From Trichaptum fuscoviolaceum (taxonomy: Eukaryota > Basidiomycota > Agaricomycetes > Hymenochaetales > Trichaptaceae): 64,000 nucleotides of DNA. Every line of letters begins with the position of its first letter. Position 1 is the first letter of the stretch. Under the pieces are notes generated by a model. It was given only the letters and a program-made list of their open reading frames with translations. It was not told the origin of the DNA and ran no database searches. Positions 36,871 to 46,619 of the stretch are shown in pieces. Made by a program: the position numbers and the translations under genes. The DNA is taken from positions 3,179,040 to 3,243,039 of the forward strand of contig CAJSYZ010000009.1 of NCBI GenBank assembly GCA_910574455.1. Direction: 5' to 3'.

Positions 36871-37023
36871 GTGCACTGTGGAAAAGTGTGAAGCTGTCGA
36901 ACGAGAGGAGCGAAGAAGATTTAGAGGGTAGGTCATTGGGGCAATAAGATGATGGTTAAAGTAGATCCAGGCTTCGTCTCGATGTTTAATCTGTAATACA
37001 ATATGTTCTCCGCCTAAGATGCA

Positions 37024-38355
37024 TTATTCTATATTCAACACTGTGCGAATTATTTCAATGAGGTTAAAATGGGCAAATGAGGTCAAATTGAGCACGGTAA
37101 CAGCATGAGTAGCCTTCTCACCCGTGTTTTTAACGATTTTCCATATCGCAAAGCGTATGTGGAATAATAGAGAATTCTTGATATGGTCGTTGCAAGACTT
37201 GCAAAACGTGAACTTTCTCCGCCTGGGACCTGCTTCATCGTAATATTCGGAAACTGCTCCAAAGACATCTCTAGCAGAGCGAAGGTAATCGCGAATGTCA
37301 GCGCGCAAGAATTTCATCTGTTCACTATCGTGCGCTTGATTACTACATTGTCGGTTAGGCTGGTCAATCACATTGTAACTTGTCCATGTGAACAGATTGT
37401 CGACAAAGACTTTGACATTGTCATGTATTTTTCCGAGCAAGAAATAGTCCTCCTTGGACAAGAGTTTCCAGCGAGCGCGATTGGTACGTACGAAAAGCTC
37501 GAATGCATCGTGGTTGCCTTCGCGCATACGAGCACGCAGAACCTGGTCATCCCAATCATCACGATAGCGCGTACTCAAGAGTACTTGAAAAGCCGCAGGT
37601 AAGATGTCTTCCGCTCGAAAACGCCTGGCGAAGTTGATGGCAGCAACAGGTTCGGGAAGAACCTTTTTTCGCAGTTCGAATCTGTTTCGTGAGTTGTTCC
37701 GGACCTCCTTTAATTGTTCTTCGACCTTTTCCCATTCTATTAGCGTCTGAGGCCAGTCCGCTTCGATGTGTTTTATTATACGAGTTGTAATGGTGTCCAC
37801 CTGGTATTTGTCCGCAATTTCCATGAGGGGAAGCAGACGCTTGTGTAAGACGTAGTCTCGCGGTTCGAAAGAAAGCGAGCTAAAATAATGAAGCATGTCA
37901 ACTTAAGGATGAATAGATTGCTAGGAATACTGTACGTACAACGGATCGTAGAAGACACCCAATAACTTCACGATCTGTTCCTCCGTATCTGACAGCTCCA
38001 CGACCGGCGCGCCATCATACGTCTCATCCAGTGATCCAGGAAGATTACTGGCACCCGCGATTCCTGAGCCGGACGCAACCTCCGGAAGGGCAAACATGCC
38101 TTCGAACACCGGGGAATGCTTTGAAAGTATGCTTTTATGGACGCGGAATATAACGCGTGTTTCGCGAGCGGGGGAGTTGTCCTCGGTCCTCCTGCGCTTC
38201 CCGGCTGACGCTTGAGGTTGACTTCGAGGGGCATTCGACAATCCACGTCCTTGGCCTACTTGGGATGGTGTCTCTTTTTGTATCCTAGGAATGCTGAGGA
38301 TAACATTTCCATCGGAAAACCAGAACTTCTCGTGCTTCACGCAATCAGTAGACAT
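37024..38355 (-). CDS. BTB/POZ domain protein (distinct subtype)
   Basis: Two main exons joined by an intron near 37888-37936. ATG 38355 (MSTDCVKHEKFWFSDGNVIL) is chosen over 38418. A Ser/Arg-rich insert with a basic KRRRTED motif precedes the BTB fold: VIFRVHKSILSKHSPVFEGM, FALPEV, an acidic loop, VVELSDTEEQIVKLLGVFYD. The second exon continues with RLLPLMEIADKYQVDTITTR and a 250-residue helical region. FCKSCND in the C-terminal part could be a partial metal site. It is much longer than the four short BTB copies and not closely related to them. Confidence 0.75.
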
Positions 38356-40461
38356 CGAAGGTAAACCAGGAGCAAGACTTGACGCGCCTCGACAAGAGAG
38401 AGAGACAGAAAAATTCATTTACCGCGACACGCCACCATGCACGCTATCAGGGTTCAGCCGAGACTCCGAGACGGATCAGTATTTCCCCCGCGTTTCGTAC
38501 CTGCTGATGCCGAAACATGCAAGTTCTCCTGTATCATTGGGGCTGCACCAACTATGCTTGGTACCAGTCCAATGCCGATATGCTTCTGGCGAATTGTCTA
38601 GATTAATGCCATCAACTCTCATCTCTTCTCGTTGAGAACACCGGAGCGTACCTAACATCCTTGACTCGGATTTCTGATTATATACTAAGAGTGTCCGGAC
38701 GACCTTACTGTGGATATGACAGAACATGAAGGTAAGGGCCCGGGCCTGCTCCGATCCAGTCAAGGAAGATGGGAGTTCTGGGTGGAGAGAACAGGCTATT
38801 CAAAGATCAAGCAATCATCGTATGGTGAAAATTCGAGCCTGAGCCTCCGGCTTGAGGCTGCGTGAGATTGGAGAATATCACTGACATGTAGCCCTTTCTC
38901 CTGCCAAGTATAACTTACGAGGTCAATATAGCACCGATGAAATCAGATTGTCCCGCTTTGAGCCAAGCAACCAAACTGAAGTACAGATGGCCCACCGTCA
39001 CATAGTATATATGTGGCGAGTCTATCACAAAGGAGGATTAATCAGTGATATTCTCGAAGGAGAATACCAGTGAATGTTTGATCTGTAGTTCATCTATTCG
39101 GTCGGTGCTTACCGCTCTACGAAATGTTCGGCCGCGGCTCAGCAGGCGCTTTCTTTTCAAGACATTACATCTCGTCAGTGATAGTCCCTCGTACCTTACC
39201 CAGCTAAAAGATTCAGATAAATTTCCAGGCAAGCTGTCCGCTCTTATTCTTCTTTGATGGATGGAGGTCTCTGCGAGCGAGCCTCCGAACGCTTTTTCCA
39301 GCTCTAAGAGGCTGGTGGATGGAAATTGAATAGTTACGCAAACACATTGCAAACCGTGCTAGCGGCTCAAAAACATGAGCATCCTTCCATTGCATTGATG
39401 CGCTTTGGCTAGACTACCTGAAACCGCTCGTTTATATTTTCCATGAAGAGCTGCATCTGGTGCATATGAATATCCTTCATCATGAGAGGAAAGAGATCTA
39501 CTGGCATCGGTCGTGGCCGTGGCAATCTTGCAGTCTGCCATCCTGTAATCAACTGTGATCACTATTCAGTCGCTTTGATTCACATAGCATTGTAACAGAC
39601 CTAAGCCTACCTGAAGGCAGTAACGTTGCATCCGCTTCCCATTTACTATAGAGACTGACTTAAAGGAACAGCTCTGAAGACCTCGTTACTGCTCAATCCC
39701 ATCTCTGAGGCAATCTAGGAGCTGCATGGCATGATCTTCGGAACCACGAAATATCCGATAGAGTTTGTATGTAGACTCGAAGCAGGCTGAACACCTTGTT
39801 GTTATAAGCTCATGATGGTTTCAAGTTGGATTCACAGTCAATGTTGAGTTTTTGCGCCAGTGGCAGACTCCGAGTCAGCGTGGGAATAGCACTCAGGCTG
39901 CACTCAAGTTCACGTTGAATTCAAGTTTCTCAAAGATTTCGCATCTCAATATTTTGTGTCTCTATAACTGAATGCATTCTTCTTCACTCAAAGCTTGTGA
40001 GATGGGGATCAATACGAATCTTGGCCTCGTTATTGAAGAGCCATTTTGACTTGGCAGCGCTGCAATGTAACCGCCTCCGCACCCTACTTGGGTCTAGAAA
40101 AGGATGAGGCGTTTTCGGCTGGAATTCATAGAATGGAGGGTCTGTGATGTATGAACGAAGGATGCATACTCTGTAATATAGGTGCGGTGCAGGAAACCAT
40201 GCATTTCCATAGTCGGGACTAATCTGGAAATCAACAGTCGATGTGCACGAGGGGGGAAAGCAGGGGCCGCACATTTTCTTCATGTGTGAAGCTTCACGTT
40301 TTAGAACACGAATTTCGTTGCGCGCCATTCTGTGCATGCCAGCAGACGTGTGGCTCAGCGGCTGCAAATGCTTAACGCCCAAGAACTACACTCACAACCG
40401 AGCTCGAGAATGCTAGTCGCTATCTTCAGCAGTGTCATGCAAGGCCACATTTACTTACACA
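38356..40461. other. Gene-poor stretch
   Basis: About 2 kb with no gene I can support. Minus-strand frames at 39038-39352 and 39984-40382 are open, the latter with KKMCGPCFPPSC, but neither shows a family or splice continuity. Confidence 0.35.
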
Positions 40462-41640
40462 ATGGCGAGTCCCTCTCCTTCCGATCGAACTATACCTCTA
40501 GCTCTGTCCTTTCTTCTCCGACTGGTGCAGGAAGGACCGTTGGGCTATGCGGTTTGTGGCTTGGCCATTATTTAGAGAGATTGTTCCTAAGGCTTGCGCA
40601 CAACCGAGGATTTGGAGCGACAGAGGTTTATGCCCGCTTGAAGGACAATATCGAAGAGATCTGGGCGCAAGATTGCATTTGGTGCCCGTCCATTAACGTA
40701 CCACGTCCTGTAATACAGGGAATACAAACAGACTTTAGGAAAGTGCTTAAATATGGGAGGTCAGTAACTTCAGTTGTAAATGATGCTTACTTATCATAAC
40801 CACTCCCCTGCAATAGCTCAAGGTCGTACCCCACTGAATGCCTAGCTTTACGGCAAATCATTGAAATATTCACAACTTACCCTTTCATAATCGAATTTCT
40901 GGATGTCAGAGAGATTCTCGACGTTATGAAGACAATCAGACTGTACAAATCTCAAAAAGTTTCCTATGGCCTTGAAGAGACTCGATTTTTCGCAAGGAAT
41001 GTTGAAATCTGTGTGTCTGAAAACAAACTTTCTCTGGCAACCGCTAGCCTTCGAAATGCGAACAATAAACGCGTGTATGGGAAGCATGTGTTAGAGACTC
41101 TTGATTTGAGCAAGTGAGTGCAAACTTATCGTAAAAGATTGTTATTTACGCGCGATTTAGAGACCCCCAATTTTCATACGTAGCTTTGCGATACTCAAAC
41201 ACTGCGATTGCACATATTTTAGAGAAGACTTGTTGCAGCGTAAATGGGGACGACTTTTGGTCGACTGCCTATCAAATCGCTTACGAGATTGCATCGAAGT
41301 CAGATCAACTCGACGACTCAGATGGTATCGACAATCTACTATCCACAATACTATCAAGGTCGGCCCAACAGAAATGGATCCCGTCTGGACCAGGTAGCCC
41401 TTATCGAAATCTCTTGTACACGTTAATTAGGTGAGCCCCCTTAGCTGTTTGGTCAAGCTGTCAATCTTCTTATGTATCTTTAGTACCGGAGAACAGAAAT
41501 TCCTTCGTGAATCCCGTGCAGAAGCGTCGCGTCTTTGGTCTGCTTTACCTGATTTAGGGGCAAATTGGCATTTCATTGACGGAGAACAAGCCTGTATCTC
41601 CTCTCGCCCCGAAATCGATTCCCCATACCAGGCTGCCTGA
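40462..41640 (+). CDS. Protein of unknown function
   Basis: Four exons follow each other with good phase. RLFLRLAHNRGFGATEVYAR and PRPVIQGIQTDFRKVLKYG come first, then ECLALRQIIEIFTTYPFIIE with YGLEETRFFARNVEICVSEN. DPQFSYVALRYSNTAIAHIL follows, and the last exon is TGEQKFLRESRAEASRLWSA ending DSPYQAA with TGA 41638-41640. The start is uncertain: ATG 40462 (MASPSPSDRTIPLALSFLLR) fits if a 53-nt intron follows ...LLRL. No membrane segment or catalytic motif is recognised. Helix-rich, acidic, roughly 330 residues. Confidence 0.55.
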
Positions 41641-42092
41641 TAGGGGAGCATCCAACGTATCCCAGCCTTTGAACTTTATGAGGAGATGCGCTTATCGTGT
41701 TAGGCATGCATATCATGTTTTGTATCTGTGAGTATCAGGACGACTATTAAACTGTATATCGCTACGCTAGTTGAGCTTTGGTAAGGGAATTGCAAACTAC
41801 CACAGGTAAAAGTTGCGCATTTAAGCATGTTGAAGCTTTAGGAAATTTCCGCCCACTCAGGCTGCCAGTTGGTCAGCGCCTTGCACTGAAAGCAAGGTTG
41901 TCCACTTTCAGTACTATACTCGTGTTTGAGCAACCTTCGTTAGAGTTACCATGATTCCGGGGCAAGGTTCAGGGCACAGGGTCTTCACCAGAACCACGAT
42001 ATTATAAGTGACACAATGTCTGTGAACATCTACACGAACTGCTAGCAGCTTTCCCAGTCCGCGTCGCGTCCCCCTCTTGTATCTGGTGCCAC
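41641..42092. other. No gene recognised
   Basis: Spacer between two plus-strand genes. No supported feature. Confidence 0.3.
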
Positions 42093-42728
42093 ATGGCAAG
42101 CCACTCCGAAAAGCTCCGGCCTGTCCCAGGATACACATACAACTCTCTACTTGACTTTGCTGCACGATGTGTAGACAATGTCATCCATTCATTATGGACA
42201 GGTGGTCGAGCGCTGCTTAAAGCAGAGGAAATACGAGAGGAAATAGAGAGCCTCACTCAACGAAATAAGGCGGCTCCATGGAAGCAGACCGAATTCACTC
42301 TGAGCCCTACCTCATGGGAAGGAGTGAGCGAGAAATTTGGAATCATTATAAAATCTATCGAGTATGTACATATCTTGTACTATCAGTCCTTTGCCGCTGT
42401 GCTAATGAATGTATCTATTATTCTTTGTCATTTAAAGAAGCTGCAGCTTCGAGTCACAAGTCATGGTGCTCCAAGTGATCTTCGTGCTAGCTGTGGCATA
42501 TCCAATGTCACATTGCATCTTCTGTACTGAGGAGAACCTCGCATGTTTGTTCTTCGATGAGCATGGCTACAATGCTATGCTGAAGAGACACTACGCAAAC
42601 GAGTCCGAGCATGATCGATGGGCTGTACTCCGCCTAGCAAATATAACGCGGCTGTCGCTCGAGCCAAATAAACTGAATTGCTTGGTGCATCAGCCAGTGA
42701 ATCCGCATCAAGGAGCAACCCAATGGAT
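42093..42728 (+). pseudogene. 5' part of a gene split by the TIR element
   Basis: Exon 1 (42093-42361) starts MASHSEKLRPVPGYTYNSLL. A 76-nt GT-AG intron leads to exon 2 (from 42438), open in phase through SCSFESQVMVLQVIFVLAVA, CTEENLACLFFDEHGYNAML and HQPVNPHQGATQW to the insertion point. The family is unknown. The frame enters the element and stops there. Joined to 44491 onward after removing the insertion, it stays open to a GTGAGA donor. The interrupted allele is presumably null unless the element is spliced out. Confidence 0.6.
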
Positions 42729-42776
42729 TGAATTGTTTTCAACACCACTTTTAGTGCTATTTGAAGACAATTCATT
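42729..42776 (+). repeat. Left terminal inverted repeat
   Basis: 48 bp, inverted copy of 44443-44490. Contains a small internal palindrome around CACTTTTAGTG. Confidence 0.88.
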
Positions 42777-42838
42777 ATTTCGAAGACAATACTTTATTTT
42801 GAAGACAATACAATATTTTGAGAACAATTTGCTCAATT
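42763..42838 (+). repeat. Four 19-bp subterminal repeats
   Basis: Head-to-tail units at 42763, 42782, 42801 and 42820, each starting GAAGACAAT or GAGAACAAT and ending in an AT-rich part. Such arrays are often transposase binding sites. The right arm has fewer, arranged as a hairpin (GAAGACAATTCATT ... AATGAATTGTCTTC). Confidence 0.8.
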
Positions 42839-42886
42839 ACGCAAACGGTACTTAATTTGGCAAAAGAATCACAGAACAGCATTTAA

Positions 42887-42975
42887 ATATTTCGCCACCA
42901 CACGGAATCGAACCCTCAACCAACTCAGAAAACACTTACTCAGAACTCTTAACAACTGAGCCATTCGCTCATGTA
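42887..42975 (-). other. tRNA-like segment, left arm
   Basis: On the minus strand it has an A box TGGCTCAGTTG (42953-42963) and a perfect B box GGTTCGATTCC (42904-42914), 38 nt apart. The 5' and 3' ends do not form an acceptor stem, so it is tRNA-derived, not a tRNA gene. It reads toward the left end of the element. Confidence 0.7.
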
Positions 42976-43070
42976 AATATTTAAGCGCAAGCTAATAGAT
43001 ATACCGTGTTCCAATAATTAAGTCTTATCTTGAAAACAAATATTATTTGTTTTCAAAATAGAAAAACCCT

Positions 43071-44146
43071 GGACTTCGTCATTGAGTGCATAAGGAGCAG
43101 AAGACTCTTGCTCTGTCGGATGGAGAGGATGCTGTGTCCGGTCCGCCGTCGTCGCCGCGAACACGTCCTCGTTGACTTTCTCATCCAGCTCAGCCCCGGG
43201 CTGAAGGTCCCGCTCGTGCCGCTATCCCGCCCCGTCCCCTGCGCAATTCCTAACGTGCCCGCCGCCGCCTTTCCTTCTCGGAGGACTCTCCTTCTCCACG
43301 TGGTGGCTCTCAGCGATGATATCCAGGCCCGTGCGCCTGTTCGAGCCCAGCCCGCGCAGAAGGCCTTCGACGCTGCCCATTCGGCGGAGGGCAACGAGGT
43401 TCCGAGGCTCGCGAGCGCGTACGGACCGTATTGTTTCGCGAACGGACGCGGGTCCGACGCCGCAGGATCTGCACTTGGGTCCAAAGCCACGCGACTGCCA
43501 GCATGGTTTTCATCTCCCTCTCCCGCCGCTTTCTTCCTCTTCTCCTGGCCGTCCCCGCCCGCAGCTCTCGAGCGTAGCGTCGTTCGCCGGGACGGACGTG
43601 CCCTTCTTCAGCGCCGTCGGCTAGTAGAACGCGCTCCAGCCCTGGTGCGGCGAGGGCGGCGTCGTGAAGGTGCGTCGTCACTGGGACTGCGCGAGCGGTT
43701 AGGGTTGAAGTTGTACCCGTGGGCGCCGTTGAGATCTGCCCCTCGGAGGTTGGAGTCTTTGAAAGAGGAGGCGGAGGTCGAGCGAAGGGTCGTGGTCCCC
43801 TGCGACGGTCGCTTCCCCGTCTGTCCAGGCAAAGGTCGCCGCGCTGAGCTTCCGTATGTGGCCGCGCCCCTCGCGAGTACCTGGTAAGAAGTGCGCGTGT
43901 AGCGGGGAGAGGTTGTTCTGGTCGAGCAGAGAGAATGAGCCGATACCGGAGTTCGCGTCGGGGTTGTTTTCACGTAGTGCCATGGAGGTGGGGAAGTTGT
44001 TTGCGGTCGACCTGTTAAACAGCGGCGGCGAGAGCGGGATGGAGATATCAGAGTCGCCACGCCCAGATGATGGGGACGGTGGACATCAAGCGGCGACGGG
44101 CGGGGGAGGAACGTCACGTGACAACGCCTCGGTTAAGGACTTAGAA
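43071..44146. other. GC-rich gene-like cargo of the TIR element
   Basis: Base composition changes abruptly from AT-rich arms to strongly GC-rich sequence. Both strands carry long open frames (285 residues plus at 43030-43887, 169 minus at 43608-44117), a side effect of high GC. The minus strand has stretches that look coding (for example NPDANSGIGSFSLLDQNNLS and DPRPFAKQYGPYALASLGTS) but in different frames, so the source gene is broken. Probably a captured host fragment; parent not identified. Confidence 0.5.
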
Positions 44147-44260
44147 AAATTTTACTATCTGGCCATTTATTTTCAAAACAATACTCAAGTAAGTTTTCAA
44201 GATAATCGTCATTTAGATGTTTTGTAAGTCTATATACAATAAGAGCTAAAGTTTTAATAA

Positions 44261-44345
44261 GCCTTGTTAGTGTAGTGGTTAAGTTGAGTGTTGAGAATGT
44301 TTAGTAAGCAAGCGGTAAGGAGTTCGATTCCTCGTTGAGTTGATA
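44261..44345 (+). other. tRNA-like segment, right arm
   Basis: A box TTAGTGTAGTGG (44267-44278) and B box AGTTCGATTCC (44321-44331) with 42 nt between. Reads toward the right end of the element, mirror image of the left arm. No cloverleaf closes at the ends. Confidence 0.7.
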
Positions 44346-44442
44346 ATATTTTATTGATAATGCTATATTTGGTTATTATTATAAAGCTCCTTGTACTCCA
44401 TTTCCGGTCATAACTTTGAAGACAATTCATTATTTCGAAGAC

Positions 44443-44490
44443 AATGAATTGTCTTCAAATAGCACTAATAGTGGTGTTGAAAACAATTCA
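44443..44490 (-). repeat. Right terminal inverted repeat
   Basis: Inverted copy of 42729-42776 with one base different (CACTATTAGTG here). Confidence 0.88.
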
Positions 44491-45167
44491 GATCCATTGT
44501 GTGATTGCATCAAGTGCCACAAACAAGTGAGATACTGTTTGGCTTTCTTGACAACACAAAGTATGTACAAGCCCCTTTCCGTTATAGAATTACATTTGTT
44601 CATGCAGGACGTGACAGTGATACAGATGAACTGCTAGTTGCAGTAGCACACCTCAAAATGTGGTTGGACAGCACACTCAACGAATCTGACCCTTGCATTC
44701 ACCTCTCAGCACAAGAAGATCACTGCGTTGATTTAGTATGCTGCCTTTCTTCAAAGCTGTATTTCATTGCGGGTCATGGCGTTCAATTGCCTCAGCCTGA
44801 AGAACAGTTTTCCGCGCATATTGCGGTCTGTTTAACAGCAACATTTACAAACGAAAAACTTGACGAAGCAAGAGACTTCAAACTCGAGGGTGTATTGCAG
44901 CGGTATGAGATATTTCTCACATATGACTAGATCTGAATTTTATTGATAAGATCTTCAATTAGGTTGAAGGAATCTAGCCGAAAGAAATGCTATATTTTAG
45001 CATGGAGCTTGTCGAAGCTGATATGGGAGATGTGTCACAGGAAAATATGGAAGAAGCACCAAATGAACGTTTCTATCAGTTTGACACTTGTAGAATGGGA
45101 TGTATCAGGAAAGGAAGAAGGGGAGTTTTGTGTCCAAGAAATAAGGAAGTGCTTTATCGAGAATTGA
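44491..45167 (+). pseudogene. 3' part of the gene split by the TIR element
   Basis: After the element the host exon continues to 44526, where a GTGAGA donor follows. The next exon (44588-44902) is in phase and encodes ITFVHAGRDSDTDELLVAVA, HLKMWLDSTLNESDPCIHLS and QLPQPEEQFSAHIAVCLTAT. A last exon from 44963 (LKESSRKKCYILAWSLSKLI) ends at 45165-45167. Function unknown. Apart from the insertion I see no stop or frameshift, so the break looks young. Confidence 0.55.
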
Positions 45168-45387
45168 GATTGACTTACACTTACAAGCTGGCTCTGTAGC
45201 TGTATAACTAACAGTTCTTCTTAGGGTTTTGTACCATCTAGTCACTAATATTTAATGTTACAAACTCGGAATAATAGTGGCCCAAATTATAATCGATCAG
45301 ACCTACAGTGCGGTGCCTCCAAATATATAAATCGATTTCACGGTTCACCCTTCAAATTATGCGTACATGTGATGCATGATAAGCTCT

Positions 45388-46619
45388 CTATACATTTGGG
45401 TTGCTTTTCTCAGGTGTCCTAAGACGTTTATAGCCTCCCTTATTGCAAAGTTGCCTGAACGTAACCGTAAAGCGCGTCACCAAGTCTATGAGAGGGTTGA
45501 CCAGTAGGAACATGGGTAAAATCTACATGTCCCATCCTCAGCAAGCGCCCCCACAGGTGATAAGAAGTCACGCTTGCCTGACCAAAGCCCCACTGAGAAA
45601 CCCCCTTGACCGCTAAGCCATTGCATACAATGAGCATCTCCGTATTTGCAACTACTGAAATCCAGACAGAGCAAAGGATCATTGCCTTGAGAGCCTTTCG
45701 AATCAACTCTTTGAAGGAGCGAGATGTTAGAGCCTTCACAAAGACTGATTGAGCGCCAGTGGCGCCACCACTGGCATGAGCAATCTATAAAGCAAAATAA
45801 AATTATCATGATGTATAGTCAATTGATGAAGTAGACATACACCTTTAGTGAGGGTTTCAACGTGGCGGCTGATCCCGGTGGATTTGACTGCCGAGTCAAT
45901 GAACTGCCAGCGGTCATTGGCGAAAAATATAGTCTTCACTACTGGCACGAAGATCACGACCGCTCGGGAAAAATGCAGTCCTGGGCCATCAGCTCGGAAA
46001 CAACGAAAGATTGCAATCATGGCTTCTTTGTTGCATTCCTGCGAAGAACCGAATCTCGCCGACATGAAGAGAACAGCGATGCCATATGCTGATGAGCCAT
46101 AACTTTGAATGACAGCAATGCGGTAGTATAGCCTCCTCCTAGGCATACCGGAATCAGCCTCGTCAGCCTTGCTTTCTTCGATCGTGCTCTCCCGTTCGGC
46201 AGGGAGGCTCAAGAGAATGCATTCCGACGAGAGCATCAAAAGATAAACAACCACAAGAGCCCTGCATCGTATATACCCTTCGTCAGTCAAGTATCATATA
46301 AAGTTATACTAAAATCTCACTCTTGAAAACTTATTTGTGACTCAGCCTTGAAGCTCAAGATGAATGCAGTAAACTGCATGGCGACGTTAGATATCATCAA
46401 AGTCTTCAGAGACGATAAAGCTTCCTCTAGGTCGCTGTCGCTCCCAGAGTCGCGGAACCATACAAGTATTCCTGTATTATTGATTGCTCAGTATGAATGG
46501 TGAAATTGAGTCATATACTGCCGGATACCATAGAATAATACTTGTAGGTAGAAGGAGATGCGTACACCTATTCCACTGATATCTGAGTCAGGTTGGACGC
46601 AGGGATTTGAAGACGACAT
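45388..46619 (-). CDS. Multi-pass membrane protein, unknown function (copy 1)
   Basis: ATG 46619 starts MSSSNPCVQPDSDISGIGVR, continuing ISFYLQVLF. PDSDISGIGVRxSFYLQ is a signature I associate with uncharacterised membrane proteins expanded in Agaricomycetes. Later segments: VVVYLLMLSSECILLSLPAE, RIAVIQSYGSSAYGIAVLFM, AVVIFVPVVKTIFF and ILCSVWISVVANTEMLIVCN. The final exon after GFGQ is reached by a GC-AG intron (CAG|GCAAGC) and reads ILPMFLLVNPLIDLVTRFTV, ending at TAG 45388-45390. It is the most diverged of three copies. About seven helices. Confidence 0.68.

Larger units (their letters stand above)
42729..44490. mobile_element. TIR element with tRNA-like arms and GC-rich cargo
   Basis: 1762 bp. 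The outer 48 bp of each end are inverted copies with one visible mismatch (TGAATTGTTTTCAACACCAC at both ends). GAT flanks both sides as a 3-bp target duplication. The arms, about 345 bp each (42729-43075 and 44147-44490), align over their whole length but are more diverged inward. Each arm holds A- and B-box sequences of a pol III promoter reading outward, plus an inner TTTTGAAAAC-type hairpin. The centre is GC-rich and gene-like. No transposase is visible, so the element is non-autonomous. The superfamily is unclear; a 3-bp duplication is known for CACTA, Harbinger and Academ types, but the terminus does not begin CACT. Confidence 0.8.

Noticed and set aside
43030..43887. 285-residue plus-strand open frame in the GC-rich cargo
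   Set aside because: High GC removes stop codons in all frames; composition is Arg/Pro/Ala-rich without motifs, and the start lies in the element's inner hairpin.
44261..44345. Genuine tRNA gene
   Set aside because: A and B boxes are present, but the ends do not pair as an acceptor stem and no cloverleaf closes. The mirror-image copy shows it is part of the element arms.
42707..44512. Terminal repeat extending outward over CAATGGAT on both sides
   Set aside because: The symmetry outside TGAATTG is fully explained by a palindromic target, and removal with one GAT restores frame and a splice donor. Beyond 8 bp the flanks no longer match well.
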